Notes: generated by a model from the sequence alone, not told the origin. Shown: positions 30,092 to 40,546, numbered from the stretch's first letter. The stretch: 64,000 bases of DNA from Francisella orientalis FNO12 (GCF_001042525.2 NZ_CP011921.2:868001-932000), one strand, 5' to 3'. Numbers and translations are program-made.

Positions 30092-31346
30092 ATGAAAAAA
30101 AATTACTTAATAGTATCTGTGGTGATTATTGGATTTTTTGCTGTATCATTTGTGACTAATATTTTAGGCCTATAATCCCAGATACAACTAATGATCTACA
30201 TTTGACACTTTCGCAAGCTGGAGTTTTACCGTTTGCATTTTTTTATAGCTTACATTATTTCAATTCCTGCAGGCTATGCGCTAGAGAAATATGGATCTAA
30301 GAAGATGATCTTACTTGCTTTTTTATTGGGCTTTTTGGGTTCAGTTTTATTCTGTCTAAAAGTTAGCTATCTTACTTATATCGTAAGTTTATTTACAGTT
30401 GGTACAACTGCTGCGATATTACAAGTTGCTTTTTGGCCTCTATTAAGAGTTGCTGGTGGTGAGGAGAATTACTAATTTTTCTCTGTATTACAGCAAGTAT
30501 TTTTTGGAGGAGCATCATTTGTTAGTCCATTTGTACTATCGTATCTAGTTATAAATCTTCCATATTCTGGAGATAGTAATTATTTTTTACTATTTTTAAA
30601 TAAGCAACAGGGACAAGCTTTAGTTAGGTTGCTATCTATTGGTTTAATGCCATTGTAATGTTTTTATTAGTGATATTTATTGCTTCAATTAAGTTTCCAA
30701 AAGTTGAATTAAAAGATGATGAAAAATTAGAAGGTTTTGCTACTGTGTTGCATCTTTTAAAGGATAAAGTCGTAATAATATATTTCTTAGCGATCTTTGC
30801 TTATGTTGGTCAAGAGCAAGGAATTAGTGTCTGGATTTCTAAATTCTTAAATGACTGTCATGGCTTTAATACCGAAACTGTAGGTAATACCACAGTAGCA
30901 TTATTCTGGATCATGTAATGTATTGGCGGTATTTTTAGGATAGTTTTATTGAAGCTATATAATGTCAAAAATATTTTGAAAGTATTTCTAATCTTACAAC
31001 TAATATCATTGTCTCTAGCATTGTTTGGATCAGCTACTATGGCTTTGATATTCTTCCCTGCTTGTGGTTTCTTGACATCGATAATGTATGGAGGAGTTTT
31101 CTCATTAGGAATGAACTCTTTAAAATCACATCATGGGACAGTCTCTGGGATATTCTGTACGGGGATAATCGGTGGTGCTATAGTGACATTAGTAGTTGGT
31201 AATATTGGAGATATCTTAGGCTTAAGAATAGGAATGTGTTTTGTATAGTATATCTAACTATAATATATATTTTATATGTAGCTATAACAGCTAAGCCATT
31301 AATTGATAATAAAACTATAAAACTAATAGAATTATTTAAAAAATAA
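30092..31346 (+). pseudogene. MFS sugar permease (FucP-like) remnant
   Basis: From ATG 30092 behind GAGG, translation starts MKKNYLIVSVVIIGFFAVSF. The reading then shifts frame near 30173, again near 30230, meets stops near 30473, 30655 and 30916, and shifts once more near 31245 before ending at 31346. Segments such as SIPAGYALEKYGSKK and AFAYVG-like helices fit the fucose/glucose/galactose permease branch of MFS. It lies 11 bases before a ROK sugar kinase, so the pair was a sugar uptake and phosphorylation operon. Confidence 0.85.
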
Positions 31347-31357
31347 GTTGAAGTGAT

Positions 31358-32241
31358 ATGAGTAAAGAAATTCAAATTAAGAATAGAACTGTGGTTGGTG
31401 TTGATATCGGCGGCACTAAAGTGAATGCAGGTAGAGTATGTGGAGAAAACTTATTAGATTCTTACTTGAGCAAAATCTCGCCAGATGCAGAACATAATGC
31501 TCAATCTGTTATTGATGTTGTCATAAATACCATAGCAAAAGTTTTCACTTCTGAAGTAGAGGGCATAGGCGTTGGGATTCCTAGTGTTGCAGATCGAGAA
31601 AAGGGAATTGTATATGATGTGCAAAATATCAAATCATGGCAAGAGATTCATCTAAAAGAAATACTAGAGGTAAAGTTTAAAGTACCAGTTTTTATAGATA
31701 ATGATGCTAATTATTTTGCTATAGGTCAAAGACTATATGGTAAGGGCAAAGAACATGAAAATTTCGTTGGTATTACAATAGGTACGGGTATTGGTGGTGG
31801 TATTATCAATAAAGGCTCTTTACTAAAAGACTCCAATTGCGGAGCAGGAGAATTTGGTATGTTGCCATATTTAGATGGAATCATGGAGGATTATTGTAGT
31901 GGCCAATTCTTTATAAAAAAGATAGGTATTGAAGGTATAGAGATCCTTAAACGTGCAAGAAATAATGATAGTGATGCTATAGACATCTATAAGCAATTCG
32001 GTAAACATCTTGGAGTTGCAATAAAGTCTATTATGTATACTTTAGATCCAGAGGTGATAATAATTGTAGGATCAATAATGTTAGCTAGAGAGTTTTTTGA
32101 AAAAGTAATGTGGGATGAGATTAAAACATTTGCCTTTACTCAGTCGGCTAAAAAATTAAAATAGAATGGTCAGAAACCGAAGGTGATTTTCAGGTTTTTG
32201 GTGCTGCAGCTGTTTATTTGGATAGAAGCAGTAATTTATGA
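31358..32241 (+). pseudogene. ROK-family sugar kinase, frameshifted near the 3' end
   Basis: GVDIGGTKVNAGRV, the catalytic aspartate in FIDNDANYFAIGQ and ITIGTGIGGGIINKG identify a ROK hexose kinase. The usual zinc-binding CxCGxxGC is absent. The open frame stops at 32164 after SAKKLK, but the next frame continues IEWSETEGDFQVFGAAAVY to a TGA at 32241. An indel in the AAAAAATTAAAA run has therefore cost about 25 C-terminal residues. The truncated 268-residue product might keep some fold, but inactivation is more likely given the dead transporter next to it. Confidence 0.8.
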
Positions 32242-32264
32242 TTTTGTTAAAAGAGCAAGGTTAA

Positions 32265-33145
32265 ATGAACAAAACTCAACAACAAATATTAACCTTTTTA
32301 GATGATGAAAAATATGTAAGTGGTGAAGATATTGCTCAAAAGTTAGGTATATCAAGGGCGGCTATTTCTAAAAATATCAAAGCACTTAAAGACAACTATC
32401 AAATAACAGTTTCTTCTAACTCAAGAGTTGGATATCGACTCCAAGAAAAATTAGATCTAATAAAAGTTGATGAACTAGCTAAAGTTTTTAATAATATAAA
32501 TTATTTTTATTCTATAGATTCAACATCAAAATATGCAATAGAAAATCAAGCTAAATATAGTGAGAATGCAATTTTTATCTCAGAATTTCAAACAGATGGA
32601 TTTGGACGATTTAAGCGTAAATGGATTTCACCATTTGGTAAAAATATATACTGTACTATGCTTGAAATAGTTGAGCTAGACATATCGAAACTTAATGGAT
32701 TATCCTTAGTTGTAGGAATCAGTATTGCAAGAGTTCTAAAAAATATTAACTTAGATGCTAAATTAAAATGGCCTAATGATATCTATGTAGATGATAAAAA
32801 GATAGCAGGTATTATTATAAATGTTAGTGCTGAAATTAATGGTAGAGCAAAGCTATTTATTGGTTTTGGTATAAATGTTAATATGCAATATAATGAACAA
32901 ATCTCCAAAAATTGGACATCAATAAAACTACAATCGCAACGCCATGCAAATCGAACTAACTTAACTATACAAATTATCAAAGCTATTAAAGAAGATTTAG
33001 CAGTTTTCATTAATAAAGGTTTTACATATTTTAAAATGGATTTGAATCACTTAACTATCTAAAAGATAAAGAGTTTTCATTGGCTTTAGTTGATAAAACT
33101 TATAATAATTGTAACTATGTTGGCTTAGCAAATAATATTTATATT
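32265..33145 (+). pseudogene. birA: Biotin-protein ligase BirA, frameshifted and 3'-truncated
   Basis: The N-terminal HTH (GEDIAQKLGISRAAISKNI) and catalytic core (TDGFGRFKRKWISPFGKNIY, KWPNDIYVDDKKIAGIII) mark BirA, which biotinylates acetyl-CoA carboxylase and represses bio genes. The frame is lost near 33040 (GFTYFKM), and the C-terminal domain continues one frame over (NYLKDKEFSLALVDKTYNN). At about 33145 that frame turns into the middle of BioA. The 265-residue product keeps the catalytic domain, so residual ligase activity is conceivable. Biotinylation is normally essential, so another birA copy elsewhere would be expected if this one is dead. Confidence 0.8.
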
Positions 33146-33713
33146 ATTTTTCATGAGATAATGACCGGAGTAGGGCGACTGGGTAAATTTTTTGCTTATG
33201 AATATCTTGATATTAAGCCTGATTTTTTTGTGTGTATCAAAAGGATTAACCTCTAGGATTATACCTTTTAGTATTGTTTTGACAAAAAATCAATATTACG
33301 AAATGTTTTATGATGATGAGTTAACTAAAGCTTTTTTACATTCACATACTCACAGTGGCAATGTTTTAGGTGCTGTAGTAGCAAATGCAGTATTGGATAT
33401 ATTTGAAGAAGACCATATACTTAATAATGTTAAGGATCTTGAAAAACAATTTGGTGAATCTTTTCTTGAGCTACAAGAGCAATTACCCATTATAAAAAAT
33501 ATCAGAGGTATTGGAGCTGTTATAGCAGCAGATTTAAATATTAATAAAAAAAGAGCTGGCTTAGATGTCTATCGAGAAGCTATAAAATTAGGAGCATTAT
33601 TAAGACCATTAGGAAATACTATCTACTGGCTACCACCACTAAATAGTACACAACAAGAAATTGAGTCGTTAAAGAGTGCAACAAGACAGTCTATATTAAA
33701 TGCATTTGGCTAA
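33146..33713 (+). pseudogene. bioA: BioA (DAPA aminotransferase), N-terminal half deleted
   Basis: HEIMTGVGRLGKFFAYEYLD and, after a one-base shift in a T run near 33220, VSKGLTSRIIPFSIVL (with the PLP lysine), HSHTHSGNVLGAVVAN and LGNTIYWLPPL are the second half of the BioA aminotransferase of biotin synthesis. Roughly the first 230-240 residues are missing: the sequence upstream belongs to birA. A deletion has joined the two genes. The longest current frame (33192-33713) lacks the substrate-binding half and cannot work. Confidence 0.9.
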
Positions 33714-33714
33714 G

Positions 33715-34227
33715 TTACTTTTTACGATTATTAAAATACTCGCTATCTGCAATATATATAGTTTTGGTTGCTTCAGCATAGATGTTATTATCAGTATCTT
33801 CATAGCAGACTGGTAAGCTAATTACAGATTTATTTTTAGTTATAACATCTTGTTTTATTTTATTGATAATTTCTTGTGAGAGTAGAAATCTTGCATAAAC
33901 ATGATGCGTAATTGGTCTAAGATAATCAATATTTGCTGATAAATCCCAAACTACATAATCATCATCAAGAATATTACATAACTGTAATGGATAAATTGGA
34001 TCTAGCGATGAGTATATAGCCCCACCAAAACCAGTACCATAATAGTTTTTGGTATTATCTGTTAAATTAAATCTTAGATGTACTTCCAAAAAGTCATTCG
34101 AGACAAAAACTATCTCTCCACCAGTTGCAACAAAAGCAGGCAAATCATTGAATTTTTTAATAAGTTTTTCTGATTTTTCGCCAGGTTTTTTATCAGTTTT
34201 AAAAATTGGAGTCATATATCTAACCAA
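33715..34227 (-). CDS. DUF4442-type hotdog-fold thioesterase-like protein
   Basis: 170 residues. YYGTGFGGAIYSSLDPIYPLQL and VWDLSANIDYLRPI match the DUF4442/YiiD-like hotdog family, thought to act on acyl thioesters. No signal peptide or membrane helix is seen. It lies four bases downstream of the esterase gene on the same strand, suggesting cotranscription. The substrate is unknown. Confidence 0.7.
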   Translation of the reverse strand: MVRYMTPIFKTDKKPGEKSEKLIKKFNDLPAFVATGGEIVFVSNDFLEVHLRFNLTDNTKNYYGTGFGGAIYSSLDPIYPLQLCNILDDDYVVWDLSANIDYLRPITHHVYARFLLSQEIINKIKQDVITKNKSVISLPVCYEDTDNNIYAEATKTIYIADSEYFNNRKK

Positions 34228-34230
34228 TAT

Positions 34231-35151
34231 CTATCGTTTATTTATAAACTCAATTACTTTGTCTAAAGCTATTTTAGGATTTTCAAATGGAACTACACCG
34301 AGTCCTCCTATAAAACCATGATACATCTCGTCATCATAGTGAGTTTCGACATAAGTACCTTGTTGTTTTAGTTTTTCTTCATAAGCATAAATTCCATCTA
34401 TAAGGATATCATGAGCAGCTGCTACAATTAATGTATCAGGTTGTTTTGTATCTTTATAAAATAGTGGGGAGATTGTAGGTTGTCTAAGTTTTTTAGGCTT
34501 TGACATGACATTTTCGCCTATATATCCTTTTAGAAAAAGCTCACACCATTCGGTAGTTAAGTGATATTTATATTCATCAAATTTAGTATTGCTATCATAT
34601 TTAGTATACATATCAACAGCAGGATAAATTAAAATTTGTGCTTTTGGCATATTTTCTTGGCGCTCGTGACATATAATAGTTACAAGATTTCCACCAGCAC
34701 TATCACCCATTACAAAGATATTTTCAGTAGATAAATTAAACTTAGTAATATTTTCATAAAGCCAGTCATAAGCATATAGTGCATGATTAACAGCTGCAGG
34801 ATGCTTGTGTTCAGGACCCAAGCCATACTCTAACGAGAAAATATTTAAATTTCCTTGGTCACATAAATATCTACATACATGATCATAAGTATCTATAGAG
34901 CTCAAACACCAACCACCACCATGAATAAAAAGTACAGCTTTATCAGATGCTTTTTTAGGTTTATAGTGTCTTAATATAGTATTGTTTTGTAACTTAATAT
35001 CTTCTTCGATAATATCAGGGCGAGGTAGACGTTTAATTTGTGCTAATGAAAGATCTACAAATATCTTACGCTGATCTCTTAAATCTAATTTCTTTATTCT
35101 TCTTATTTCAGGAGTATCTAATAGTGACTCTAATGCTGGATGGTATGGCAT
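34231..35151 (-). CDS. Alpha/beta hydrolase, HSL-type esterase
   Basis: 306 residues. The oxyanion motif HGGGW (FIHGGGWCLSS), nucleophile GDSAGGN, acid DILIDG and histidine YHGF complete the triad of the hormone-sensitive-lipase family. Likely a cytoplasmic carboxylesterase for short acyl esters. It follows the folKP gene by 12 bases on the same strand. Confidence 0.87.
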   Translation of the reverse strand: MPYHPALESLLDTPEIRRIKKLDLRDQRKIFVDLSLAQIKRLPRPDIIEEDIKLQNNTILRHYKPKKASDKAVLFIHGGGWCLSSIDTYDHVCRYLCDQGNLNIFSLEYGLGPEHKHPAAVNHALYAYDWLYENITKFNLSTENIFVMGDSAGGNLVTIICHERQENMPKAQILIYPAVDMYTKYDSNTKFDEYKYHLTTEWCELFLKGYIGENVMSKPKKLRQPTISPLFYKDTKQPDTLIVAAAHDILIDGIYAYEEKLKQQGTYVETHYDDEMYHGFIGGLGVVPFENPKIALDKVIEFINKR

Positions 35152-35163
35152 AATTTTTCCTTA

Positions 35164-36429
35164 CTAAATTTTATGTACTCTTACAATATCAATATTGAGT
35201 TTTTCCAATTTTCTCGAAAGTTCTCTTGTAGCACTGTCTAAAGTAATGATGTGACTATCTTTAGGAACACCTAATACCGATGGTTTACGTGAATGTCCAA
35301 CTAGTGCTTTTAGATTTAGTTTTTGCTTTATATTAACAATATTTTCTAATAAATATTTTGCAGTATCCGCTTTTTTACCAAAACCAAAGCCTACATCAAA
35401 ATATATATTTTGTTGCTCTACACCATGGTTTAGGAGAATTTGTTTTTTGTTTTCAATAAACTCACACACGCTATTTATAGCATCTTCTTTATCTAAATAT
35501 TGGTTTCTATCAGTGATGCCTAAATTATGAGTTATTACATATTTCTTTTTATATTTAGCTATAAGTTGGGCTTTTTTCTCAATATCATTACATTCAACAT
35601 CATTTATCATCCAGATGATATCATTATGTTTCTCTAGCACTTCGCTTATGACTTCAAATCTACGTGTATCAATACTTACAAGAGGTCTATAATTCAAATC
35701 ATTAAGTTGTTCTTTAAGATATTCTAAGAACTCATCTAATTTATTAAACTCTTCATCAACACTAGTAGCAGTAGCATTAGGCTTAGTCGATTCAGCACCA
35801 ATGTCAATAATTTCAGCACCATTATTTATTAGCTCAATAAAATTTGATTTACGCTGAGTATCATCAAAATCTCCGTCTGAAAAAGACTGATCTGACAAGT
35901 TAACTATACCCATACGCATTGTATTTGATAGTGTTTGATTAAGCTTCTCGATTGGTTCTAATTCCTTAAGTTTAATATTTAGATCCTTTTCTATTCGGAT
36001 TGGGTGATTCCAACCTTTAGATAATTCTAATAATGGTGCTAGAGCAAAGTTGCGATTGAGTAGTTCCTTATGTGGAATCGTAAGTTTATCTGTTTCTAAA
36101 ATCAGATCTTCAGCAGCAAGAATATCTAAATCAATAAGTCTGGGAGACCAAACCGGAGCATCAAGATCTCTACCAATTTTTTCTTCTATATCTTTTAAAA
36201 ATATCAATAAATCTTGAGGTTTAAGATGAGTACTAATTTTAACAGCCGTATTCAAAAATGTGATATCCCATTCTTTAAGAGCATTTTCTTTAAGTAATGC
36301 TTTACTACTATATAAGCTAGCTTTTCTAATAATTCTTATATTCTGATGTGATGCTAGAGCATCTAACGCAAGATGAATATTATCTATAGTGAAACCAATA
36401 TTTGTTCCAATTCCTATAATATATTGCAT
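35164..36429 (-). CDS. folKP: Fused HPPK-DHPS, bifunctional folate enzyme
   Basis: 421 residues. The N-terminal ~160 residues are 6-hydroxymethyl-7,8-dihydropterin pyrophosphokinase (YIIGIGTNIGFTIDN, WSPRLIDLDILA). From about 170 onward lies dihydropteroate synthase (MGIVNLSDQSFSDGDF, IIDIGAESTKP, FDVGFGFGKKADTAKYL, VGHSRKP), the sulfonamide target. One chain thus performs two consecutive steps that join the pterin to pABA. The fusion is characteristic of Francisella. It directly follows folB, one base apart. Confidence 0.93.
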   Translation of the reverse strand: MQYIIGIGTNIGFTIDNIHLALDALASHQNIRIIRKASLYSSKALLKENALKEWDITFLNTAVKISTHLKPQDLLIFLKDIEEKIGRDLDAPVWSPRLIDLDILAAEDLILETDKLTIPHKELLNRNFALAPLLELSKGWNHPIRIEKDLNIKLKELEPIEKLNQTLSNTMRMGIVNLSDQSFSDGDFDDTQRKSNFIELINNGAEIIDIGAESTKPNATATSVDEEFNKLDEFLEYLKEQLNDLNYRPLVSIDTRRFEVISEVLEKHNDIIWMINDVECNDIEKKAQLIAKYKKKYVITHNLGITDRNQYLDKEDAINSVCEFIENKKQILLNHGVEQQNIYFDVGFGFGKKADTAKYLLENIVNIKQKLNLKALVGHSRKPSVLGVPKDSHIITLDSATRELSRKLEKLNIDIVRVHKI

Positions 36430-36430
36430 A

Positions 36431-36784
36431 TTAATTCCTAATAATAAAAGAAGCAGAACCTATCTGTGAAACTGGTGGCTTTTTATTAAGTTTCAAGTAT
36501 TTGATTGTTATATCCCTATATTTTTCTCCGATAAATAGATAAATTTGCTTAGCTAAGTACTCTATAAGATTACAGCTAATGTTATCACAAAAGCGTTGAA
36601 TATTATTTCTCAGAGTATAATAACAAATAGTTTCTTTAAGATTATCAGAATTACTTGCGTTATAGTTTTGACTAAATTCAAGTTCTAAGTCTAGAGTTAT
36701 CATTTGTTTGTGAGATCTTTCCTCCTCAGAGCAACCAAGACTTACATATATTTCCATATCATATAAAAACAGAGATTGTTTCAT
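36431..36784 (-). CDS. folB: Dihydroneopterin aldolase
   Basis: 117 residues of the FolB family: an N-terminal LYDMEIYVSLGCSEEER with the substrate-binding glutamate, CYYTLRNNIQRF, LIEYLAKQI and the KKPPVSQIGSASF end. It makes 6-hydroxymethyl-7,8-dihydropterin, the substrate of FolK encoded just downstream. It is divergent from the pab genes across about 80 bases, so pterin and pABA branches may share control here. Confidence 0.93.
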   Translation of the reverse strand: MKQSLFLYDMEIYVSLGCSEEERSHKQMITLDLELEFSQNYNASNSDNLKETICYYTLRNNIQRFCDNISCNLIEYLAKQIYLFIGEKYRDITIKYLKLNKKPPVSQIGSASFIIRN

Positions 36785-36864
36785 TTTGTTAGATAAATTA
36801 TAGTAAATTTTGTTATTTAATATATCATATTAGCAAATGCTTAGATAATTTATTGTCCGCAAAT

Positions 36865-39800
36865 ATGTACCAACTTAGAGATTTTTTAGCAAATATAGAA
36901 AAATACGATAGAAATGCTTATATATATTTTGATGACACAAGATATAGTCATTACAAGATTTTACAAAAGTCATATAGTTTAGCTAGATTCTTAGAATCTT
37001 TTGGTTATAGAAAAATATACTCAAATCTAAAAAACTCGCCATTATCTGTAAGCTTGTATATAGCTAGTTGGATAGTAGATATAGATATTTTTGTACCGAT
37101 CAATCCAAGATTAGTTGATAATGAGCTAGCAGTAATAATTGAAGATGATAGTCTATTTATCACGGATAAAATATCTAGCCTTGAAGTAAATAAATTATAT
37201 ATAGAAAATCCGACATCATTTTTTGAAAGTCTTGAATATACACAAGACTATACAATTTATGCTAAATCTCTAACAGCGCATGTAAGCTCTGGAACAACAG
37301 GATTTTATCAAAAGCATCTTCACGATATTAATCAAATAATCAATTATGCTAATGATAGAATTAATGATTTAGGCTTTAAACAAAATGATCACTTATTAGT
37401 AGCATTATCAATAAATCACGCTTTTGCTTTTTCTTATCAAATCTTACCAGCATTAGCTATGGATTTAAATATAACGATTATCCGTGAATTTGATGCAAGA
37501 TTAATAGCAGAGATTATTAACCAAAATAATGTAACTGCTTTAGCATTGTTACCAACGATGTATCATTTTTTGTTAGAGCAAAATATCAACAACAATCATA
37601 ATCTACGCTATCTAGGTGTAGCTGGTGATATAGTTAGCGAAAGTTTAGCAGATCAAGTTGAAAATAAGTTTGGTATACCATTACTAAATGGTTTAGGTAT
37701 GACAGAGATTTTTGGATATGGTCAAAATGTATCTGCTAATACGGTTAATAAAGTTAAAATCTTTGCAGATACTCAAGTAAAAATAGTTAAATTCAAAAAT
37801 AGTGACTATGGTAAAATCTTCATCAAAAATAATATGTTACCTCTAAATATTCAAACTGAGTGGTTAGAAACGGGAGATATAGGTAGTTTCGATGCTCAAA
37901 GTTATGAGCTTAGTTTTTATGGGCGTTATAAGGATATAATTATAAAAGGTGGTTCCAATATATCTCCAATTGAGTTAGAAACTGTAATTTTAAAAATACC
38001 AAATATTGATAATTGTATAGTTACTTCTAAAAAAGATAAAATATGGGGAGAAACTGTTTGGGCATATTTGGTGGTATCGCAGCAGTACTCTTTAGAATTT
38101 ATAAATAATAAGCTGTGCAATTACATAGCTGAATACAAAAAATTAGATGGAATTATTTATATTGACGAAATTCCAACCACTACAACTGGCAAAACTGATA
38201 GAAAAAAACTAAAAGAAATGATTAATCATGAGAATACCCAATTACCACAATTTGCAATTCTTGAAGATACTCTAACAAATAACCAAAGCTACTATTTTTA
38301 CAATCCGGTTGCGGAAGTTATAGCTAACGATAAAGAATCACTTGAGTTAGCTTTGGGGCAATTGGAAGAACTGCAACACCAAGGTTTATATCTGGTTGGA
38401 TATTTAAGTTATGAAGCCAGTTATTATCTTAATAATAATCTTTATGATTTATGCGATTCTGATGATACTAAGTTACTTCATTTTGTCGCTTTTAGTAATT
38501 ATTCAAATGAAATCCCCAAGAATATAATTTCAGATAAAAATATAGATCTAATGATAGATAGTCTTAATTTTGCAGATTATCAAAAAAGCTTTGATGAAGT
38601 TCAACAAGCACTTATCAATGGTGAGAGCTATCAGATTAATTTAACTAAAAATATCTTAGCTAATACAAAGCTCACTAGCTATGAGTTATATAGCAGGCTC
38701 AAACAACAACAATTAGTTAAATATGCTGCATATTTACCATTTTTAAACCCAGATATAATATCAATTTCGCCTGAGCTTTTCTTTAAAAAAGAAGCTGATA
38801 ATTTACTTGTCAAACCAATGAAAGGTACAGCAAAGCTGACTGGTAATGACTTAGAAGATCAAAAGATATATCAAGAATTATCATCATGTGATAAGAATAG
38901 GGCAGAGAACTTAATAATTGTTGATCTTTTGCGTAATGATTTATCTGCTATTACAAATACTCATACTGTAAAAGTAGATAAGCTTTTCTCAATAGAGAAA
39001 TACAAAAATCTATTGCAAATGACTTCACAAATCTCAGCAAAAGTAGATAAACAAATATCTTTTAGAAAGATTCTAGATGGCTTATTTCCTTGTGGTTCGA
39101 TTACAGGAGCTCCTAAAAAACGAACTATGGAACTAATCAAACAAATAGAGAAAGGTAAAAGGGGAGTTTATACCGGAAGCATTGGCTATATTATGCCAAA
39201 TAATGATATGTGCTTTAATGTTGCTATTCGCACGATTCAACGACATCATGATAGTTTACAAATTGGCGTGGGTGGTGGTATCACGGTATATTCAGATGTA
39301 GAGTCAGAATGGCAAGAAATGAATACCAAGATAAACTTTATACGCCAAACTTATCAACCAGATTTTTGCTTAATTGAGAGCCTTTATTGCTGTACTCAAT
39401 TTAGAGATTTAGAGCTACATTTAGATAGGCTTGAGGACTCTGCTAGACAGTTATTTTTTGATATTGATATTTGCAAGATTAGAGATCAACTATATGACTA
39501 TGTAGAGCAATTAACTGATGATAAAGAATATAAAATCCGTCTAGAATATCATTATGATAAGTCTATAAATATCGAGCATACTGAAATTAATACTACAAAC
39601 CAACATGCTATTAAGCTAAAAATTTGCCCTGAGAAAATAAATTCAGCGAATAAATTATTTCAGCACAAAACTACACATAGTTCAACACGAGGCTTTTATA
39701 CTCAAATGCATCACAAATATATTCAAGATAAAAATTATGAGCTTATCTTTCTAAATGAAAAAGATAATATTACAGAAACTAGATTTCATAATATAGTTAT

Positions 39801-39990
39801 TGAGAAAAATGATAAACTTTATACACCAAAATTAGAAGATGGTGTCTTAGCCGGTGTCGCAAGAAAAGCTTTAATTTCTCAAGGTAAACTACAATCTAAA
39901 AGCCTAAATTTAGATAATCTAAAAACCGCTGATAAAATATATCTTATCAATAGTGTCAGAGGCTTGGTACCAGCGTATTTGGAGATTTAA
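36865..39990 (+). CDS. Acyl-adenylate ligase-PabB-PabC triple fusion
   Basis: About 1041 residues from ATG 36865 (TTG 36853 is in frame). Residues ~1-455 are an ANL adenylating domain: phosphate loop SSGTTGFYQK near 141-150 (P and K of the usual xPK changed to Y and Q, Lys next), GLGMTEIFGYG, ETGDIGSFD, GRYKDIIIKGGSNISPIELE and PTTTTGKTDRKKL. Residues ~457-830 are aminodeoxychorismate synthase component I (KPMKGTAKLTGND, GSITGAPKKRTMEL, IGVGGGITVYSD). Residues ~835-1041 are aminodeoxychorismate lyase with the PLP lysine in FQHKTTHSSTRGFY. Together with PabA it makes p-aminobenzoate. PabB-PabC fusions are known; an N-terminal adenylating domain is unusual and its substrate is unknown. Confidence 0.88.
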   Translation: MYQLRDFLANIEKYDRNAYIYFDDTRYSHYKILQKSYSLARFLESFGYRKIYSNLKNSPLSVSLYIASWIVDIDIFVPINPRLVDNELAVIIEDDSLFITDKISSLEVNKLYIENPTSFFESLEYTQDYTIYAKSLTAHVSSGTTGFYQKHLHDINQIINYANDRINDLGFKQNDHLLVALSINHAFAFSYQILPALAMDLNITIIREFDARLIAEIINQNNVTALALLPTMYHFLLEQNINNNHNLRYLGVAGDIVSESLADQVENKFGIPLLNGLGMTEIFGYGQNVSANTVNKVKIFADTQVKIVKFKNSDYGKIFIKNNMLPLNIQTEWLETGDIGSFDAQSYELSFYGRYKDIIIKGGSNISPIELETVILKIPNIDNCIVTSKKDKIWGETVWAYLVVSQQYSLEFINNKLCNYIAEYKKLDGIIYIDEIPTTTTGKTDRKKLKEMINHENTQLPQFAILEDTLTNNQSYYFYNPVAEVIANDKESLELALGQLEELQHQGLYLVGYLSYEASYYLNNNLYDLCDSDDTKLLHFVAFSNYSNEIPKNIISDKNIDLMIDSLNFADYQKSFDEVQQALINGESYQINLTKNILANTKLTSYELYSRLKQQQLVKYAAYLPFLNPDIISISPELFFKKEADNLLVKPMKGTAKLTGNDLEDQKIYQELSSCDKNRAENLIIVDLLRNDLSAITNTHTVKVDKLFSIEKYKNLLQMTSQISAKVDKQISFRKILDGLFPCGSITGAPKKRTMELIKQIEKGKRGVYTGSIGYIMPNNDMCFNVAIRTIQRHHDSLQIGVGGGITVYSDVESEWQEMNTKINFIRQTYQPDFCLIESLYCCTQFRDLELHLDRLEDSARQLFFDIDICKIRDQLYDYVEQLTDDKEYKIRLEYHYDKSINIEHTEINTTNQHAIKLKICPEKINSANKLFQHKTTHSSTRGFYTQMHHKYIQDKNYELIFLNEKDNITETRFHNIVIEKNDKLYTPKLEDGVLAGVARKALISQGKLQSKSLNLDNLKTADKIYLINSVRGLVPAYLEI

Positions 39991-39991
39991 G

Positions 39992-40546
39992 GTGGTTTTA
40001 TATATTGATCATTATGATTCTTTTAGTAATACAATTGTTGATTATATAACTTATCTTGGCTATCAAGTATCAATAATAAAAACTGATGAGCAAATTGATA
40101 ATGTTGAGCAATACTCACATATTATTATTGGCCCGGGACCAGGTCATCCAGATGAGCTTAAAAATATCTATCCAATCATTGAGTATTGTCAGCAAAATAG
40201 TTTGCCTTTATTGGGAATATGTTTAGGTCATCAGCTTATTGCTCAATATTATGGTGCAAAAATTATAAAAGCTAAACAAATATACCATGGTAAACTCTCT
40301 GAGATTAAACAACTTCAATCATCTTTATTATACAAAGATCATCCAGTAAAATTTGCTGTAACACGTTATCATTCTTTAATTGTTAATGATATTAAAGGAC
40401 CTTTGATTAATTTAGCCTCAACCAAGAATGATGAAATTATGGCTTTTGCTCATCAAAATGCAAATATTTTTGGTGTTCAATATCATCCAGAAGCATATTT
40501 GACTGAATACGGTTTATTAACTTTAAAGAATTTTTTAGCTCTTTGA
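39992..40546 (+). CDS. pabA: Aminodeoxychorismate synthase glutamine amidotransferase
   Basis: About 184 residues: LYIDHYDSFSNTIVDYI, IIGPGPGHPDEL, the nucleophile cysteine in LGICLGHQLIAQYYG and FGVQYHPEAY. It releases ammonia from glutamine for PabB. I chose GTG 39992, two bases after the PabBC stop and seven after GGAG; an in-frame start at 39953 inside the upstream gene would add 13 non-family residues. It could also serve anthranilate synthase, but the neighbouring pabB makes pABA the main role. Confidence 0.9.
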   Translation: MVLYIDHYDSFSNTIVDYITYLGYQVSIIKTDEQIDNVEQYSHIIIGPGPGHPDELKNIYPIIEYCQQNSLPLLGICLGHQLIAQYYGAKIIKAKQIYHGKLSEIKQLQSSLLYKDHPVKFAVTRYHSLIVNDIKGPLINLASTKNDEIMAFAHQNANIFGVQYHPEAYLTEYGLLTLKNFLAL

